A stretch of DNA of 64,000 nt from Diabrotica undecimpunctata. Taxonomy: Eukaryota > Arthropoda > Insecta > Coleoptera > Chrysomelidae. Positions 34,050-45,695 of the stretch are shown here, piece by piece. The stretch's first letter is position 1; each line of letters starts with the position of its first letter. A program made the translations under genes and the position numbers. Location: NCBI RefSeq assembly GCF_040954645.1, contig NC_092812.1, positions 3,658,001-3,722,000 on the forward strand, given 5' to 3'. Under the pieces are notes generated by a model that made no database searches, had not been told where the DNA came from, and worked only from the letters and a program-made list of their open reading frames with translations.

Positions 34050-35270
34050 GAAAATATGGGACTTGGAACGTGGACGAGTCCCTAAGCCTACCTTGCCCCG
34101 TCACTTTAAGTGGACCATTGTCAAGACAAATGAAGAAACGAAGGCTTTTGGCCGAAGCAGTATGTCACCAACAGCAGTGGAGAAGGAGCTAGTTGATCAC
34201 AGTTTAAAACTGGAGATGTTCGGCGGGTTGCATTTTAAATTGTCGAGAGAAATCAAATAACTTATAATTTTAATAAAGAATCCCAAATGACAGGAAAGAA
34301 GTAGTTTTATGCTTTTAAAGATCGTCATAAGGATATAATCTCACTGAGAGAACCTCAAGCAACGTCCATGATGCGCGGAAAAGGATTCAATTAAGGGAAT
34401 GTTTTTCTTTTTCGACCTTCTGGAAAAAATTCTTGATGAGAATAATATTGATGCAACTCGCATATTTAACGTTAACGAAACATGTGTCAGTACTGTGCAA
34501 AACAAATGCCAAAAGGTTCTCGCAAAAAAAGTAAAAGGCAAGTTAGATCAGTGTCCAGTCGAGAACGTGGAGTCAACACGACAGCTGTTTGCTGTGCGAG
34601 TACTTCAGGAATCTACGTTCCACCTACGCTTATATTTAAGCGTACCTATGCAAATGAACAATAATTTGAGAGTTAGTGCTCCACCAGGGAGTAGAATCAG
34701 GCTACATGACTAGTGATTAATAAAATGACTCCAGCATTTTATTGATTCTGTAAACCCAACAGTAGAAAAAAGTTCTTTTGATACTGGGTGTGCATACAAC
34801 GCACTCCAAGAATCTTGAAGCAATTTTACGTGCTAGAAAGCACGGCGTAATATTGCTACAATTGCCAGGGCATACGACCTATCGCGTACGTCCTTTGGAC
34901 AGACCATTCTTTAAGCCTTTCAAAGACTAGTACACTTAATCAGTTAAAAAGTGGCTTCGTTCTAACCCCGAATTATGTGTTACACAACTTCACGTCGCTG
35001 GCTTGATTTTTGAAGCTTATGGGAAGGCAGCAAGCATTAAAATTGCAGTCAATGGTTTCCGAACTAATGAAGTATGACCTGTTGATCGCATGGTCTTCAA
35101 AGATCATGACTTTTATGCAACTGAAAATTTAAATGACCATGAAGGCAGTAAAACTTGGGAAGATGGTAAAAATAAAGAGTCTAATGAGATAAACAAGGAT
35201 CCACTTAGATCAACAACAGGAGCTAATGTAGAGTACGAAATAAATTTGATAGACAAACCAATTCCAATAA
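34050..35270 (+). pseudogene. pogo/Tigger-type DDE transposase remnant
   Basis: Short frames in changing phase match the order of a pogo-type transposase: an N-terminal helix-turn-helix region (34063-34260), then the DDE domain (DLLEKILDENNID and IFNVNETCVSTVQNKC near 34430-34510), GIYVPPTLIFKR (near 34610), LPGHTTYRVRPLDRPFFKPF (near 34860) and a C-terminal segment (LCVTQLHVAGLIFEAYGKAAS near 34975; INGF-like AVNGFRTNE near 35047). The first catalytic aspartate expected in NVDE is Asn here. Stops and frameshifts are numerous. Terminal inverted repeats were not found. It would have cut and pasted a DNA transposon. Confidence 0.7.
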
Positions 35271-36792
35271 TCCAACAACCTATCTGGAGAAAACAACAAA
35301 AGCCATTATCAATAAAACCTCTCTTCCTGTTGACATCAAATAATCTCTAATTCCTCGTGAAAAGTCTTCAAGAACACCTCGAATATATGGCCTTCCCAAA
35401 ATTCACAAACCCGATATTCCTCTACGTCCCATTGTCAGTGCATACAGCTGCCCTACACAACCATTGGCCAAGTATTTGGCCAAAACTCTACAACCTTTCG
35501 CCGAAAATGCTTCATCCTTCGTCAAAAACTCTTTTCATTTCATCGAACTTCTTAAACAATACCCTATATCATCGTCAGACATTCTAGTAAGTTTTGATAT
35601 TGTCTCACTTTTTACAAACATTCCTTTAGATGAAACTCTACACATTCTGAAAACTAAATACAGTATCCAACAACACCACTTATCTCTCATTAAACATTGT
35701 ATGTCCAACACCTATTTTATCTTCCAAAATCAATTCTACAGACAAATAAATGGTGCACCAATGGGCTCTCCTCTATCTCCAGTGATTGCCAATATCTTTA
35801 TGGAAGACTTCGAGACCCGAGCACTATGCACATCAATGCTCAAGCCCACATGTTGGCTATGATATGTTGACGATACATTTGTCATTTGCATAGTTCATAG
35901 CAGGGATGCTTTGGTGTCTTTTCAAACCCATCTAAATGATATACATCCTAGTATCCAGTTCACGATGGAGATGGAAACTGATTAATCCCTACCGTTTCTC
36001 GATGTTTTCATTAAGAAAAACCAATCCCAAGGTTTTCATTACTCTGTCAATCGAAAAAACACACATACCAATCGTTACTTGCATGCCAACTCTCACCACC
36101 CACCTTCACAAATTAATTCAGTTATTAATACCCTTGTCTCCAGATCAATACGCCTTTCCGATGATGCAAGTAGATCCGCTGAGCTCTCTTCTTTAAAACA
36201 AGCCCTCATCCAAAACGGTTACTGCGAAAATCACATCAATAAGAGCATCCACAGACATCACTCTCCCACTCAATCTCAATCCAAAGACTCAGACCCTTAT
36301 CATACGAAAGCTTTTCTTCCTTACATCAAAGGTGTCACTGACAAAATCGACAAAATTCTTAAACCAAGAGGAATAAAAACAATATTTACCCCCCAGCAAA
36401 AACTTTCATCTTTTGTCCGATCAATCAAACACAATATTCCAAATGAACAGCACGGAGTTTATGAAATTCCTTGTGCAGACTGTCCCCGATCCTATAACAA
36501 ATCGTAGAATTCAAAATAGGATTTATGAACATTCCATTTCTGTTCGCCATTCCGATTCAATTTCAGCTCTCGGTCAACACCATCTTCATACAGGTCACAA
36601 AATTGATTTTGAAAACTCCAGAACCACAACCCCCATCCGCTTCTAAAAACCAAGAATTATCCAAGAAGCCATAGAAATAGAAAAAACACCAAATTGCCTT
36701 AACAAAAGAGATGACGCCATACGGTTACCTTCCACATGGAGACCTCTCATAAAAAAAATCGCCCCCTCCATCCTCGAAGTCACTTTTCACTA
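35270..36792 (+). pseudogene. Penelope-like element: reverse transcriptase and GIY-YIG endonuclease
   Basis: The RT begins before 35347 and shows the Penelope signature RIYGLPKIHKPDIPLRPIVS, then SFDIVSLFTNIPLDE, GAPMGSPLSPVIANIFME and the catalytic YVDD (35863-35874). A TGA lies immediately before YVDD (35860-35862) and a TAA near 35983. The linker runs in the same frame to about 36500 and is followed by a GIY-YIG nuclease with GVYEIPCADC, an interrupted YIG region (frame change near 36500), the helix IYEHSISVRHSD and H-rich GQHHLHTGHKID. A conserved tail EAIEIEKTPNCLNKRDDAI ends near 36792. The N-terminal part is truncated at the junction with the pogo remnant. Confidence 0.85.
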
Positions 36793-37009
36793 AAAATTGA
36801 GTTACATATCGAAGATTCCTTCTTATAGTTAAAACTTTCTACAGGCAAAACGCGCAAGTCAATTCTTGACAGTAAAACCAACAGATGGCGGTACTTTATT
36901 TAGCGTCAGAAATAAACTGAAAAATTATCGGAAGTCAATTAGTGTAAGTCATCTCGACGTGTCACAGTTTGATTTGAGTTTTATTTCACGGTTTTTATTG
37001 GTAATAATG
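36793..37009. other. Spacer; upstream region of the next gene
   Basis: It contains no coding sequence. It precedes the first exon-like ATG at 37008. Confidence 0.4.
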
Positions 37010-39235
37010 AGTGAAAATACAGTACATTTGCCATTAGAACTAGAAGAAAATGATCCTTACTCGGATAGTTGATCAGAATATGTGCCTAACAATGGAAATA
37101 ATTTATCTGATTCAAATAAGTAACTGTTAACCTAAAAAGTCGGGAATAATTTGTTATGGAAATGAGTTTTATGCTTTTTCAGTTCACAATAGATTAAATG
37201 TCAAAATTATTACTAAAGATTAACACAAAATAATTCTTTTTATGATTATTGTGACCGAAATTACTGATATTCAAAGAAAAAAAACTGTTTTTGACTTACA
37301 CGCTTTGACCACTGAAATTTGTTTCAGATGGTTCCAATTTACCTGCCGATGATCTTAGAGCAGAAAATATTGTGATTGAAAATAAAGGGGGCGTTATGGT
37401 AGAATGTTCGACAAAAGGAAGAAAGCGCAAAAGGAATCCAACAGAATGGACACGGACAGTCAACGCAGTTCGACGGTATAGTGGAAAAGCTTACGTGAAC
37501 AGAAACCGGAAGAACATACCTGGCAAATCGTTTAAAAATGTTGATTGTAAATGTAGACGACTTAGTTTTTCCAATATAACACTCGAAGAACGACAACTCA
37601 TTTTTGACTCATTTTACAAGTTAGCTGACAATACAAAGCAGAACATTTATCTTCGTGGACTGATTCATAACAGCTCTGTTTAAAAACATCGCGTCAGAAA
37701 TGGATCAAGAGCGCCAAGATTAAAATCAGTAAAGTATTACTTAACTACTTCGTCCATTCGTGTATGTAAGAAATTTTTTAAAGATAACTTTTAAGTGAGT
37801 GAGGGGCGTATCTATAAACTGCCTTGTAGTACGAGGCCAGCTTCTTACATAGACAAAAGAGGTCACAAAGAACCAATCAATAAAATAGACGTCACGAAAG
37901 TCAAGGAACACATCAAATCATTTCCTTGCTATAAGAGCCACTATACACTTTGTGATACTCCAGATAGAAAATATTTAAATCCAGATTTAAATATTAGAAA
38001 GATGTATCAACTTTATAAGGAGAAATGTGAACAGGAAGGTTCAAAATCAGTCAAAGAAAAAATGTACTATCATATTTTCTCTTCAACTTTTAATTTTCAC
38101 TTCAAACCACCATCTAAAGATACCTGCCAGTTATGTGATAGTTTGTATAATACCATCAGATTTGGGAATAACGACGAAGATATACATAAAGGAAAAACCG
38201 ATAAAGAAATTCATCTCAGAAAGGCCAACCTAGCGAGAGATTCGCTTAACAAAGATAAAAATTTAGTGATGAAAGCATTTATGTTCTTAAATTCGATCTA
38301 CAAAAAGCTTTACCTTTTCCCAAACTAAGCACATCTGTTGCTTATTAAAAGATGAACCTATATGTTTACAATTTGGAAATTTATAGTTTCAACTATGAAT
38401 TTCCAAATGATGAATAAGGGCTACATGTTTATGTGGGAAGAAACAGAGGGATCTCGAGGTTTACAAGAAGTTGCCTCCTGTCTGACAAAACATTTAAAAA
38501 TAAATGCAAGAAATTGTGATAATATCATTTTGTATTCGGTCTGATGTACAGGCCAGAACCGCAATATTAAACTAAGTCTATCACTGCTCAAACTTGTACA
38601 AGACCCTGAAATGAACGCTACTTCAATCGACCATAAATTTCTCACCTCAGGTCATAGCTACCTTCCGATTGATGCAGATTTTGGGGTTATTGAGACAAAA
38701 GTAAAGAAAAAAGAGTTTATTTATGGTCCTGAAGATTGAATTAATTTAGTTGCCACTGTAAAAAGACTAATTAATTTCAAATAACTAAAATGAAACGTGA
38801 ATATTTTCGTTGGACAAGAATGTTAGAAAACAGCATCATTAATGGAAAAATCGATACTACAGGCGGAAAAGTTAATTGGTTGAACATAAAATGGCTTAAA
38901 TATTACAAAAATAAACCGGAATCTATTTACTATAGAGAAACACTGTAAGAAGATTTTCCATTTAACGAGATAAACATTGCAAAAAAAGTCCGGAAAGGGA
39001 GACCACATAAGTTCTTTAATATTGTTCAGGAGCAACTCTACCCAAATCGCAGACCTGTCAAAGACTTAAAAAAAAACACATGTTTGATTTGCTTCCTTAC
39101 ATTCCACTGCACTACCACAAATTTTATAAAAATTTGCCAGTAATACAAAAGGCTAATCCTCGACCTTCAACTTTAGTGATCGGCCAACTTGAGTCTAATA
39201 ACGACAGTGAAGATTCAGATAATTACATAGACTAA
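37008..39235 (+). pseudogene. Decayed multi-copy insect gene (DUF7869-like, probable transposase)
   Basis: An ATG at 37008 starts an acidic N-terminus (LPLELEENDPYSDS) with a TGA after DPYSDS. A donor-like GTAACT at 37120 and an acceptor TTTGTTTCAG ending at 37327 suggest an intron of about 208 bases. The body has KGRKRKRNPTEW, the cluster CKCRRLSF with LEERQLIFDSFYKLAD, KFFKDNF, then GHKEP, CYKSHYTLCDTPDRKYLNPD, MYQLYKEKCEQEG and DTCQLCDSLYN. Later frames have VSTMNFQMMNKGYMFMWEE, CTGQNRNIKL and SGHSYLPIDADFGVIE. This order resembles an uncharacterised insect family present in many copies, which I take to be a DDE-type transposase. Stops occur near 37679, 37792, 38326 and 38542. AATAAA near 39380 could be its poly(A) signal. 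Confidence 0.55.
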
Positions 39236-39497
39236 TAATTTTGTTTTACCGTTATTTTATTTTTTAGTTCAGTGGACACCTAGCATAAGTCATTTTTTCC
39301 TTGTTTAAATGCATTAAAAAAGAAAAACGCTTTTCATTCTCATTAAATTTTCTTATATTTAAGTTTATTAGTATGTTTCAATAAAAATTATTATTAGTAC
39401 TTGTATGGGAGTCGTTATTTTATTACAACAAGTTTTGAAATAAGTCAATTTTCTCAGATTTTATATTTAGTGGCAACCTGATTGGCTTCTGAGCCCT

Positions 39498-39539
<42 letters not shown>
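39236..39539. other. 3' flank and TA microsatellite
   Basis: 39236-39500 is AT-rich and non-coding. 39501-39537 is a TA repeat that abuts the MITE. Confidence 0.6.
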
Positions 39540-39541
<2 letters not shown>

Positions 39542-39658
39542 GTCCAAAAGTTTGGAATACGTACAAATAATATTTCTACGCTTTAACTATTCAAAATGGT
39601 TTATAAATAAAAATCAATAAAAAGATGAAATATTCCAATCTTCCAAACTTTTGGACAT
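39540..39658. mobile_element. 119-bp Tc1/mariner-type MITE in a TA repeat
   Basis: The 18-base ATGTCCAAAAGTTTGGAA at 39540-39557 is inverted exactly at 39641-39658. The interior is about 80 bases of AT-rich DNA with no coding. TA-rich DNA on both sides is consistent with a TA target. Family assignment is inferred from the size, the inverted repeats and the target. Confidence 0.75.
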
Positions 39659-39660
39659 AT

Positions 39661-39981
<321 letters not shown>

Positions 39982-40533
39982 TGGCGCAGTAAGTACAGAT
40001 TTTCGGGAATTACGTCGCTAACCGTTACAAAAATCGAACCGTTTCGCGTAGTTTTTCGTTTTAACGATTTACCGGAAAACAGAACCTTTTTGTGAAAGTG
40101 TCCAAGATCAGCTTTAGACAAGGTATCACCAAGACCTGGGGAAAGAACAAAATCGTCGAACCCTATAGGCAGCAGATTTAAGCAGTAGTTTCAACAAGAC
40201 CTGGGAGAAGAACAAAATCGTCGAATCCTATAGGCAGAAATGCTGAAAATCCACATTTTAATGTAAGTGTTTCCTATTTTTTCCATTTTATTTTCCATTT
40301 TATTATCTCCATATTTGAAAATACTTATAGTCAGAGAGCTAACGAAAGTAAACAATTTTTAAAGGTTTTAATTTATGAGATATTTTTAATAAGAGAAAGA
40401 TTATTATTACTATATTATATTATCATATTTTTGAAAATATTTTATTATTTTGAAGTTGAAAGTTTTATATTGAAACATATTTTATATTTTATTACAATTT
40501 GATATTATCTGAATAAAAAAGAATAAATATTTA
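39982..40533 (+). promoter_or_regulatory. E2 primer-binding site and leader with a twofold repeat
   Basis: TGGCGCAGTAAGTACAG at 39982 is the primer-binding site, serine-tRNA type as in other errantiviruses. The leader contains two copies of a segment with CAAGACCTGGG, AGAACAAAATCGTCGAA and CCTATAGGCAG, at 40130-40172 and 40195-40236, about 65 bases apart. Confidence 0.8.
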
Positions 40534-41886
40534 ATGAGTGAAACTGATAGTAAATTAGATTTAAGTAGCCTTGTAGCAGAATTAAATTCAATTTTAGAAC
40601 CAAATAGCGATAAAAATAACGAAATGGCTCAAACAAACTACCAACTGTTAAAACTTTACTTAGATTCTATCCCAGCATATGATGGTAATCCACATACCTT
40701 AACCATATTTATAGAAACTTGTGAAAATTTAATAACTAATTTTGCTAGCCAAACAGAGGGCACCTTAAATACATTTTTACTTCGAGCTATATTAGGTAAA
40801 TTAAATGGAAGAGCTCAAATGTTAATAGGTTCTAGGACAGAATTAAATACATGGCAACTCGTAAAAGATGCCCTTAATCTTAGTTTTGGAGACCAGAGAG
40901 ATCTCGATTGCCTTATCCAAGACCTTATAACGGTGAGGCCTTTCAAGAATGAAACCCCTTATAATTTTGGCATGCAATGCCAAGAAACACGTAGTTTAGT
41001 AACACAAAAATTAAATACGCTTAATATTAATGCACAAGAGAAATTAATTAGAATAAATAGTTACGATGACTTATGTTTAAAAACTTACATTAGAGGCTTA
41101 CCCTTATCGTTACAAACAAATATACGATTGAGAAACCCAGACAGTTTAGAGAAAGCTATGAGCTTCGTTATCGAAGAAGAGAATTTTCTATATTCGTTAC
41201 AACGTGGAAATAATTTAAACTCACAATATTCTTTTAGACCATCATCGAGACATAATCCTACGAGAAACAGTAATCTTAATCGAACTTTTATTCCTAGAAA
41301 TAATTTTCAACAAAATCGCCCTAATATGAGATTTCCACCTTACCAATATCAAACCATCAGACCGCAATACCAAAATAATAATTTTTATCCCAAGTATACT
41401 TTTCAACCACACCAAAATCACTTCCGAAATTTCAATAATTATAATTCTAATTTCAACCCAAGAAATTTCGACAATAATAATTCTAATTTCCGACCATGGA
41501 ACTTCCATACTAATAACCCTAATTTTCAACAAAGAAATGTTAATAATGAACCCCAAAATCAAAATCAATACCAGCCAGAACCGATGGATACAAATTCACG
41601 AAATACTTCTTTAAGATCTAGACCACATTTTACCTCCACCCAATTATTTAATCAACAAATTAATAACGATCAAATACAATTTAAAAACCCCTTTGAAAAT
41701 AATATTCCCACTGATTACGTACACCCAACTCAAAGTTCATTACCGTCTTACGATAACAATTATGAAACTCAATCCAGGCCTTATCGCAATCCAAATGAGA
41801 CAAACGAAAGATCATATCACAATCCCACTCAAAATGTTGAAAACACAAATTTTTGCATGCGCCAAGAAAATTACAATCCGACATAA
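40534..41886 (+). CDS. gag: E2 gag, capsid-like protein
   Basis: A 450-codon frame opens with an ATG at 40534, directly after the leader. The first 220 residues are the helical capsid region, with LKLYLDSIPAYDGNPHTL and a central DALNLSFGDQRDLDCLI block shared in pattern with E1 and E3 gag. The C-terminal half is strongly Asn/Gln/Pro/Arg-rich and has no CCHC knuckle. It overlaps the protease frame, which is consistent with a frameshift to make Gag-Pol. It is intact and would form the particle shell. Confidence 0.85.
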   Translation: MSETDSKLDLSSLVAELNSILEPNSDKNNEMAQTNYQLLKLYLDSIPAYDGNPHTLTIFIETCENLITNFASQTEGTLNTFLLRAILGKLNGRAQMLIGSRTELNTWQLVKDALNLSFGDQRDLDCLIQDLITVRPFKNETPYNFGMQCQETRSLVTQKLNTLNINAQEKLIRINSYDDLCLKTYIRGLPLSLQTNIRLRNPDSLEKAMSFVIEEENFLYSLQRGNNLNSQYSFRPSSRHNPTRNSNLNRTFIPRNNFQQNRPNMRFPPYQYQTIRPQYQNNNFYPKYTFQPHQNHFRNFNNYNSNFNPRNFDNNNSNFRPWNFHTNNPNFQQRNVNNEPQNQNQYQPEPMDTNSRNTSLRSRPHFTSTQLFNQQINNDQIQFKNPFENNIPTDYVHPTQSSLPSYDNNYETQSRPYRNPNETNERSYHNPTQNVENTNFCMRQENYNPT

Positions 41887-42302
41887 TATATTTAAATACA
41901 ACGATAGCAGATTTACCACATATTATTATTCCTGAACTCAATGCTAGATTTTTATTAGATACAGGGTCTTCCAAAAGTTTGATATCTCCACAGTTAGCGC
42001 ATAAATTTTATAAAAATTTTATTTCTTACGAAAATTTTAATATACAGACGGCTCACGGAATTTCTAGGCACAATGAAATAATTAATATTCCAGCTTTTAA
42101 CATTTTTAAAGTAAATCAATATAATAAGTTTTACGTTTTTAAATTTAGCGAAAATTTTGATGGATTATATGGTATAGATTTATTACAAAAATTAAAAGCT
42201 TCAATTAATGTCAACATGCGACAAATGAAAACGCCTTATGTAACGATACCCATAATTTTTGAACCCAGTAAAAAGAATATTATATCCCAAATCAACTTTT
42301 AA
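41853..42302 (+). pseudogene. pol: E2 protease domain of pol
   Basis: The catalytic DTGSSKSLIS lies near 41960 and the second conserved GLYGIDLLQKL near 42165. The frame overlaps the gag end and stops at 42300-42302. RT coding then runs in a different frame, so a small indel, most likely in the A run near 42270, separates protease from RT. Confidence 0.8.
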
Positions 42303-44193
42303 TCATACAATAATTATTCCCCCTAGAACTAAGCAAATAGTCAAAATACCGGTAAAATTAAATGTAGGATTAGGTATATTAGAATATAAGAATTTCGGTA
42401 AAGGAATCGAAATGCCTAAAGCAGTAGTTAACGTAAAAAATAATTTTTCTATAACCACTATTACGAATATAAGCGAATATAAGACAACGTTAAGTATTAC
42501 TGAACCCTTTGATATAGAATCACTAGATATAGTAAATATTAATTTTATAAGAAAGATGGAAACTGATGAAGAAACGTCTATTAATGATGATAACATGTTA
42601 AAGAGGAATTTAAAAAATATAAGGATAAATCATTGTAACAAAGAAGAAAGAGAATTACTAAAAAAGCTTTGTTTCCAATACAGAGACATATTTTATTGCG
42701 AAGGAATACCCTTAAGTTTTACTAATAGTATTAAACATAAAATTAAACTCACTGATAATTCTGCAATATATACAAAATCATATCGTTTCCCGGAAGTTCA
42801 CCGAGAAGAAGTTAAATCCCAAATAAATAAGATGTTAGCAGAAGGTATAATAGAAGATAGCAATTTCCCATTTTCGAGTCCCATTTGGGTGGTCCCGAAA
42901 AAACAAGATGCTACAGGAAAAAGAAAATGGCGTCTAGTAATAGATTATAGAAAGTTAAACGAGAGAACCGTAGATGATAAATACCCGTTACCAAACATAA
43001 CAGAAATTTTAGATAAATTAGGGAAAGCAAATTACTTTTCGACACTAGATCTTGCAAGTGGCTTCCACCAAATAGAAGTAGACCCACAAGATGTTGAAAA
43101 AACAGCCTTTAGTACACCACAAGGTCACTTTCAATTTAAAAGAATGCCTTTTGGTTTGAAAAATGCATCCTCGACCTTTCAGAGAGTTATTGATAATGTT
43201 TTAAGAGGATTAACAGACGAAACATGTATAGTATATTTAGATGATATTTTAATTTATAGTACATCATTACAAGAGCACCTTGAAAAGTTAAAAATAGTTT
43301 TTACTATTTATTTACTCAGAAAGAGTAACTTAAAAGTACAATTAGACAAGTCAGAATTTTTACAAAAAACAGTTATGTATTTAGGACATGTAATTACCCC
43401 ACAAGGCGTTAAACCCAACCCTGATAAAATCTCCGCCATAAAAAGATTTCCGATTCCAAAAACCCAAACTGAAATAAAAAGCTTTTTAGGATTACTAGGT
43501 TACTATAGACGATTTATAAAAGATTTTGCAAAAATTACTAAACCGATGACCAAATGTTTAAAAAAAGGTTCTAAAGTAAACCACGATAAAGATTTTATTG
43601 ATTGTTTTGAAACTTGTAAACAAATCTTAACAAACGACCTCATTCTACAATATCCAAATTTTTCCCAACCATTTATTTTAACGACAGATGCTAGCAATTT
43701 TGCAATTGGAGCTGTATTATCACAAGGAAATGTTCCAAATGATCGACCCATTGCATACGCCTCGAGAACTCTAAATAAATCAGAGACAAATTATTCAACT
43801 ATAGAAAAGGAGCTACTAGCAATTGTATGGGCCTGTAAACATTTTAGACCATACCTTTACGGAAGAAAATTTTATATTTACACGGATCACAAACCATTAT
43901 CTTGGCTTTTCAGTCTAAAGGAGCCAAACTCAAAATTAATACGATGGCGTCTAAAACTAGAAGAATACGATTACAAAATTATGTATAAAAAAGGAAAACA
44001 CAACACAAACGCAGACTGTTTATCTCGCATTACAATTAACGCATTAGAAGATGAATCAATAGTAAATAATCCTGGAGACGTAGACGAAGATATTTTAAAA
44101 TACCTCCAAAATTTTGCAGAGAATCCATTAGACCCACAACTTTCAACAAGTAACAATAACGACTCAAGAAAAATAACATTATTTCTGATATAA
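42259..44193 (+). pseudogene. pol: E2 reverse transcriptase and RNase H of pol
   Basis: A spacer is followed by the full RT: KMLAEGIIEDS, WRLVIDYRKLNE, FSTLDLASGFHQIEV, MPFGLKNASSTFQ and the catalytic YLDD (43233-43244). The thumb and connection (YLGHVITPQGVKPNPDK, GLLGYYRRFIKDF) lead to RNase H (TTDASNFAIGAVLSQ, STIEKELLAIVWA, YTDHKPLSWLF, NADCLSRI). A stop at 44191-44193 ends the frame before integrase. The integrase frame is open from about 44175, so a second small indel lies near 44170. All RT and RNase H motifs are retained. Confidence 0.85.
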
Positions 44194-45695
44194 GAATACC
44201 TCCAGACAAAATAGATACACCAGATGAAACCTCAGATGAATCTACACAACATTCAACCGCAAATGAAACAACAAATCAAGGAATACCCATTTTAGACGAA
44301 ATAATAAATAACAAAGTTCACCAAGTTTTAGTGTACCCAAACGTTTACCCAAAAACCGATATAACTCATGGAACTTATCAAAACCATAAAATAATTAAAG
44401 TCAAAATTCCTGAAACTGATAATGAAAAATATATTTTTGAATTTCTTATGGCATACACAGATCTTAACAATACATTTTATTTATATTTCAGTAAAGACAA
44501 CCTGTATAATGATTTTAATAAGTATTATCTAAAACATTTTTCTGAACATGGTCCGAAACTAATTAAATGCACTAGATTAATTAATACAGTAGCAAACGAA
44601 GAAGAACAAATCATTTTATTAAAAAATTACCACGAAGGAAAAACTAACCATAGAGGAATTAATGAAACTTTCGAAAAATTACGTCAAAATTATTATTGGA
44701 AAAATATGAAGACATCTATTACTAATTACATTAACGAATGTTCTATTTGCCAGAAAAATAAATTCGGTAGACACACCCCCTATGTCCCGCTAATGCTTAC
44801 GGAAACCGCCAGCAAACCTTTTCAAGTTGTTCATATAGATATTTTTACATATGAAGGTAACAAATATTTGACTATAACGGACGCATTTACTAAATTTGCC
44901 CAAGCTTATTCTATTCCAGGTAAAAACGCGATTCACATTGTCAAATCCTTAATAAAATACTTCACTTCTTTTGGCATTTCCCAATTAATAATAGCAGACA
45001 AAGGTAGAGAATTTAATAACGAAGTAATAAAAGATTTATTAGCAATACACAAAATCAAAGTTCACTTTACTACTCCTGGCCATCATGAATCAAATTCAAT
45101 AGCTGAACGAATACACTCTACTTTAATCGAACATTTAAGACTTCTAAAACAGACATATCCTAACGAAGATGACTTAATGGACTATGCTCTTATAGCTTAC
45201 AATAATTCTATTCATAGTTCCACAAAATTTACCCCATTTGAATTGACTTTCGGACATACAGACTCTAGAAACCCCAACGAACTATTTCTTTCTCAAAATT
45301 TCTATTCAGAATATATAAATAATCATAAAGACAAATTAAAACACGTTTACCAAAAAGTCCATGAAACTTTAACAGAAAATAAAACTAAAGTAATTAATAA
45401 AAGAAACGATCAAGAAGAAATAAATTCAGAATTCAAAATTGGACAAGTAGTTTATAAAGTTAATACCCAAAAACGTAACAAAAAACATCAACCATACTTA
45501 GGTCCCTACAAAATAACTAAAATTCTTGACAGAAACCGAGTAGAACTTGTACGACAAAGACTTAAATATAAAAAAGACATTAACCAGACAGAAATTATAC
45601 ATATCAAAGAACTAAAGAAACCTCCCGTTGCAGGTTCATCCTCTGGACAACAAACGTCGACGCAAGACGAGATACATCCAAATTCCATAACTTAA
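44175..45695 (+). pseudogene. pol: E2 integrase of pol
   Basis: An acidic linker (from about 44175) precedes the HHCC zinc domain (NYHEGKTNHRG, then CSICQKN), the catalytic core (VHIDIFTYEG, IIADKGREFNN, SNSIAERIHS) and a C-terminal GPF/Y-type module (GQVVYKVN, YLGPYKITKI). The first core motif and the Asp and Glu positions are present. The last codons overlap the start of the env exon at 45634. Confidence 0.85.
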
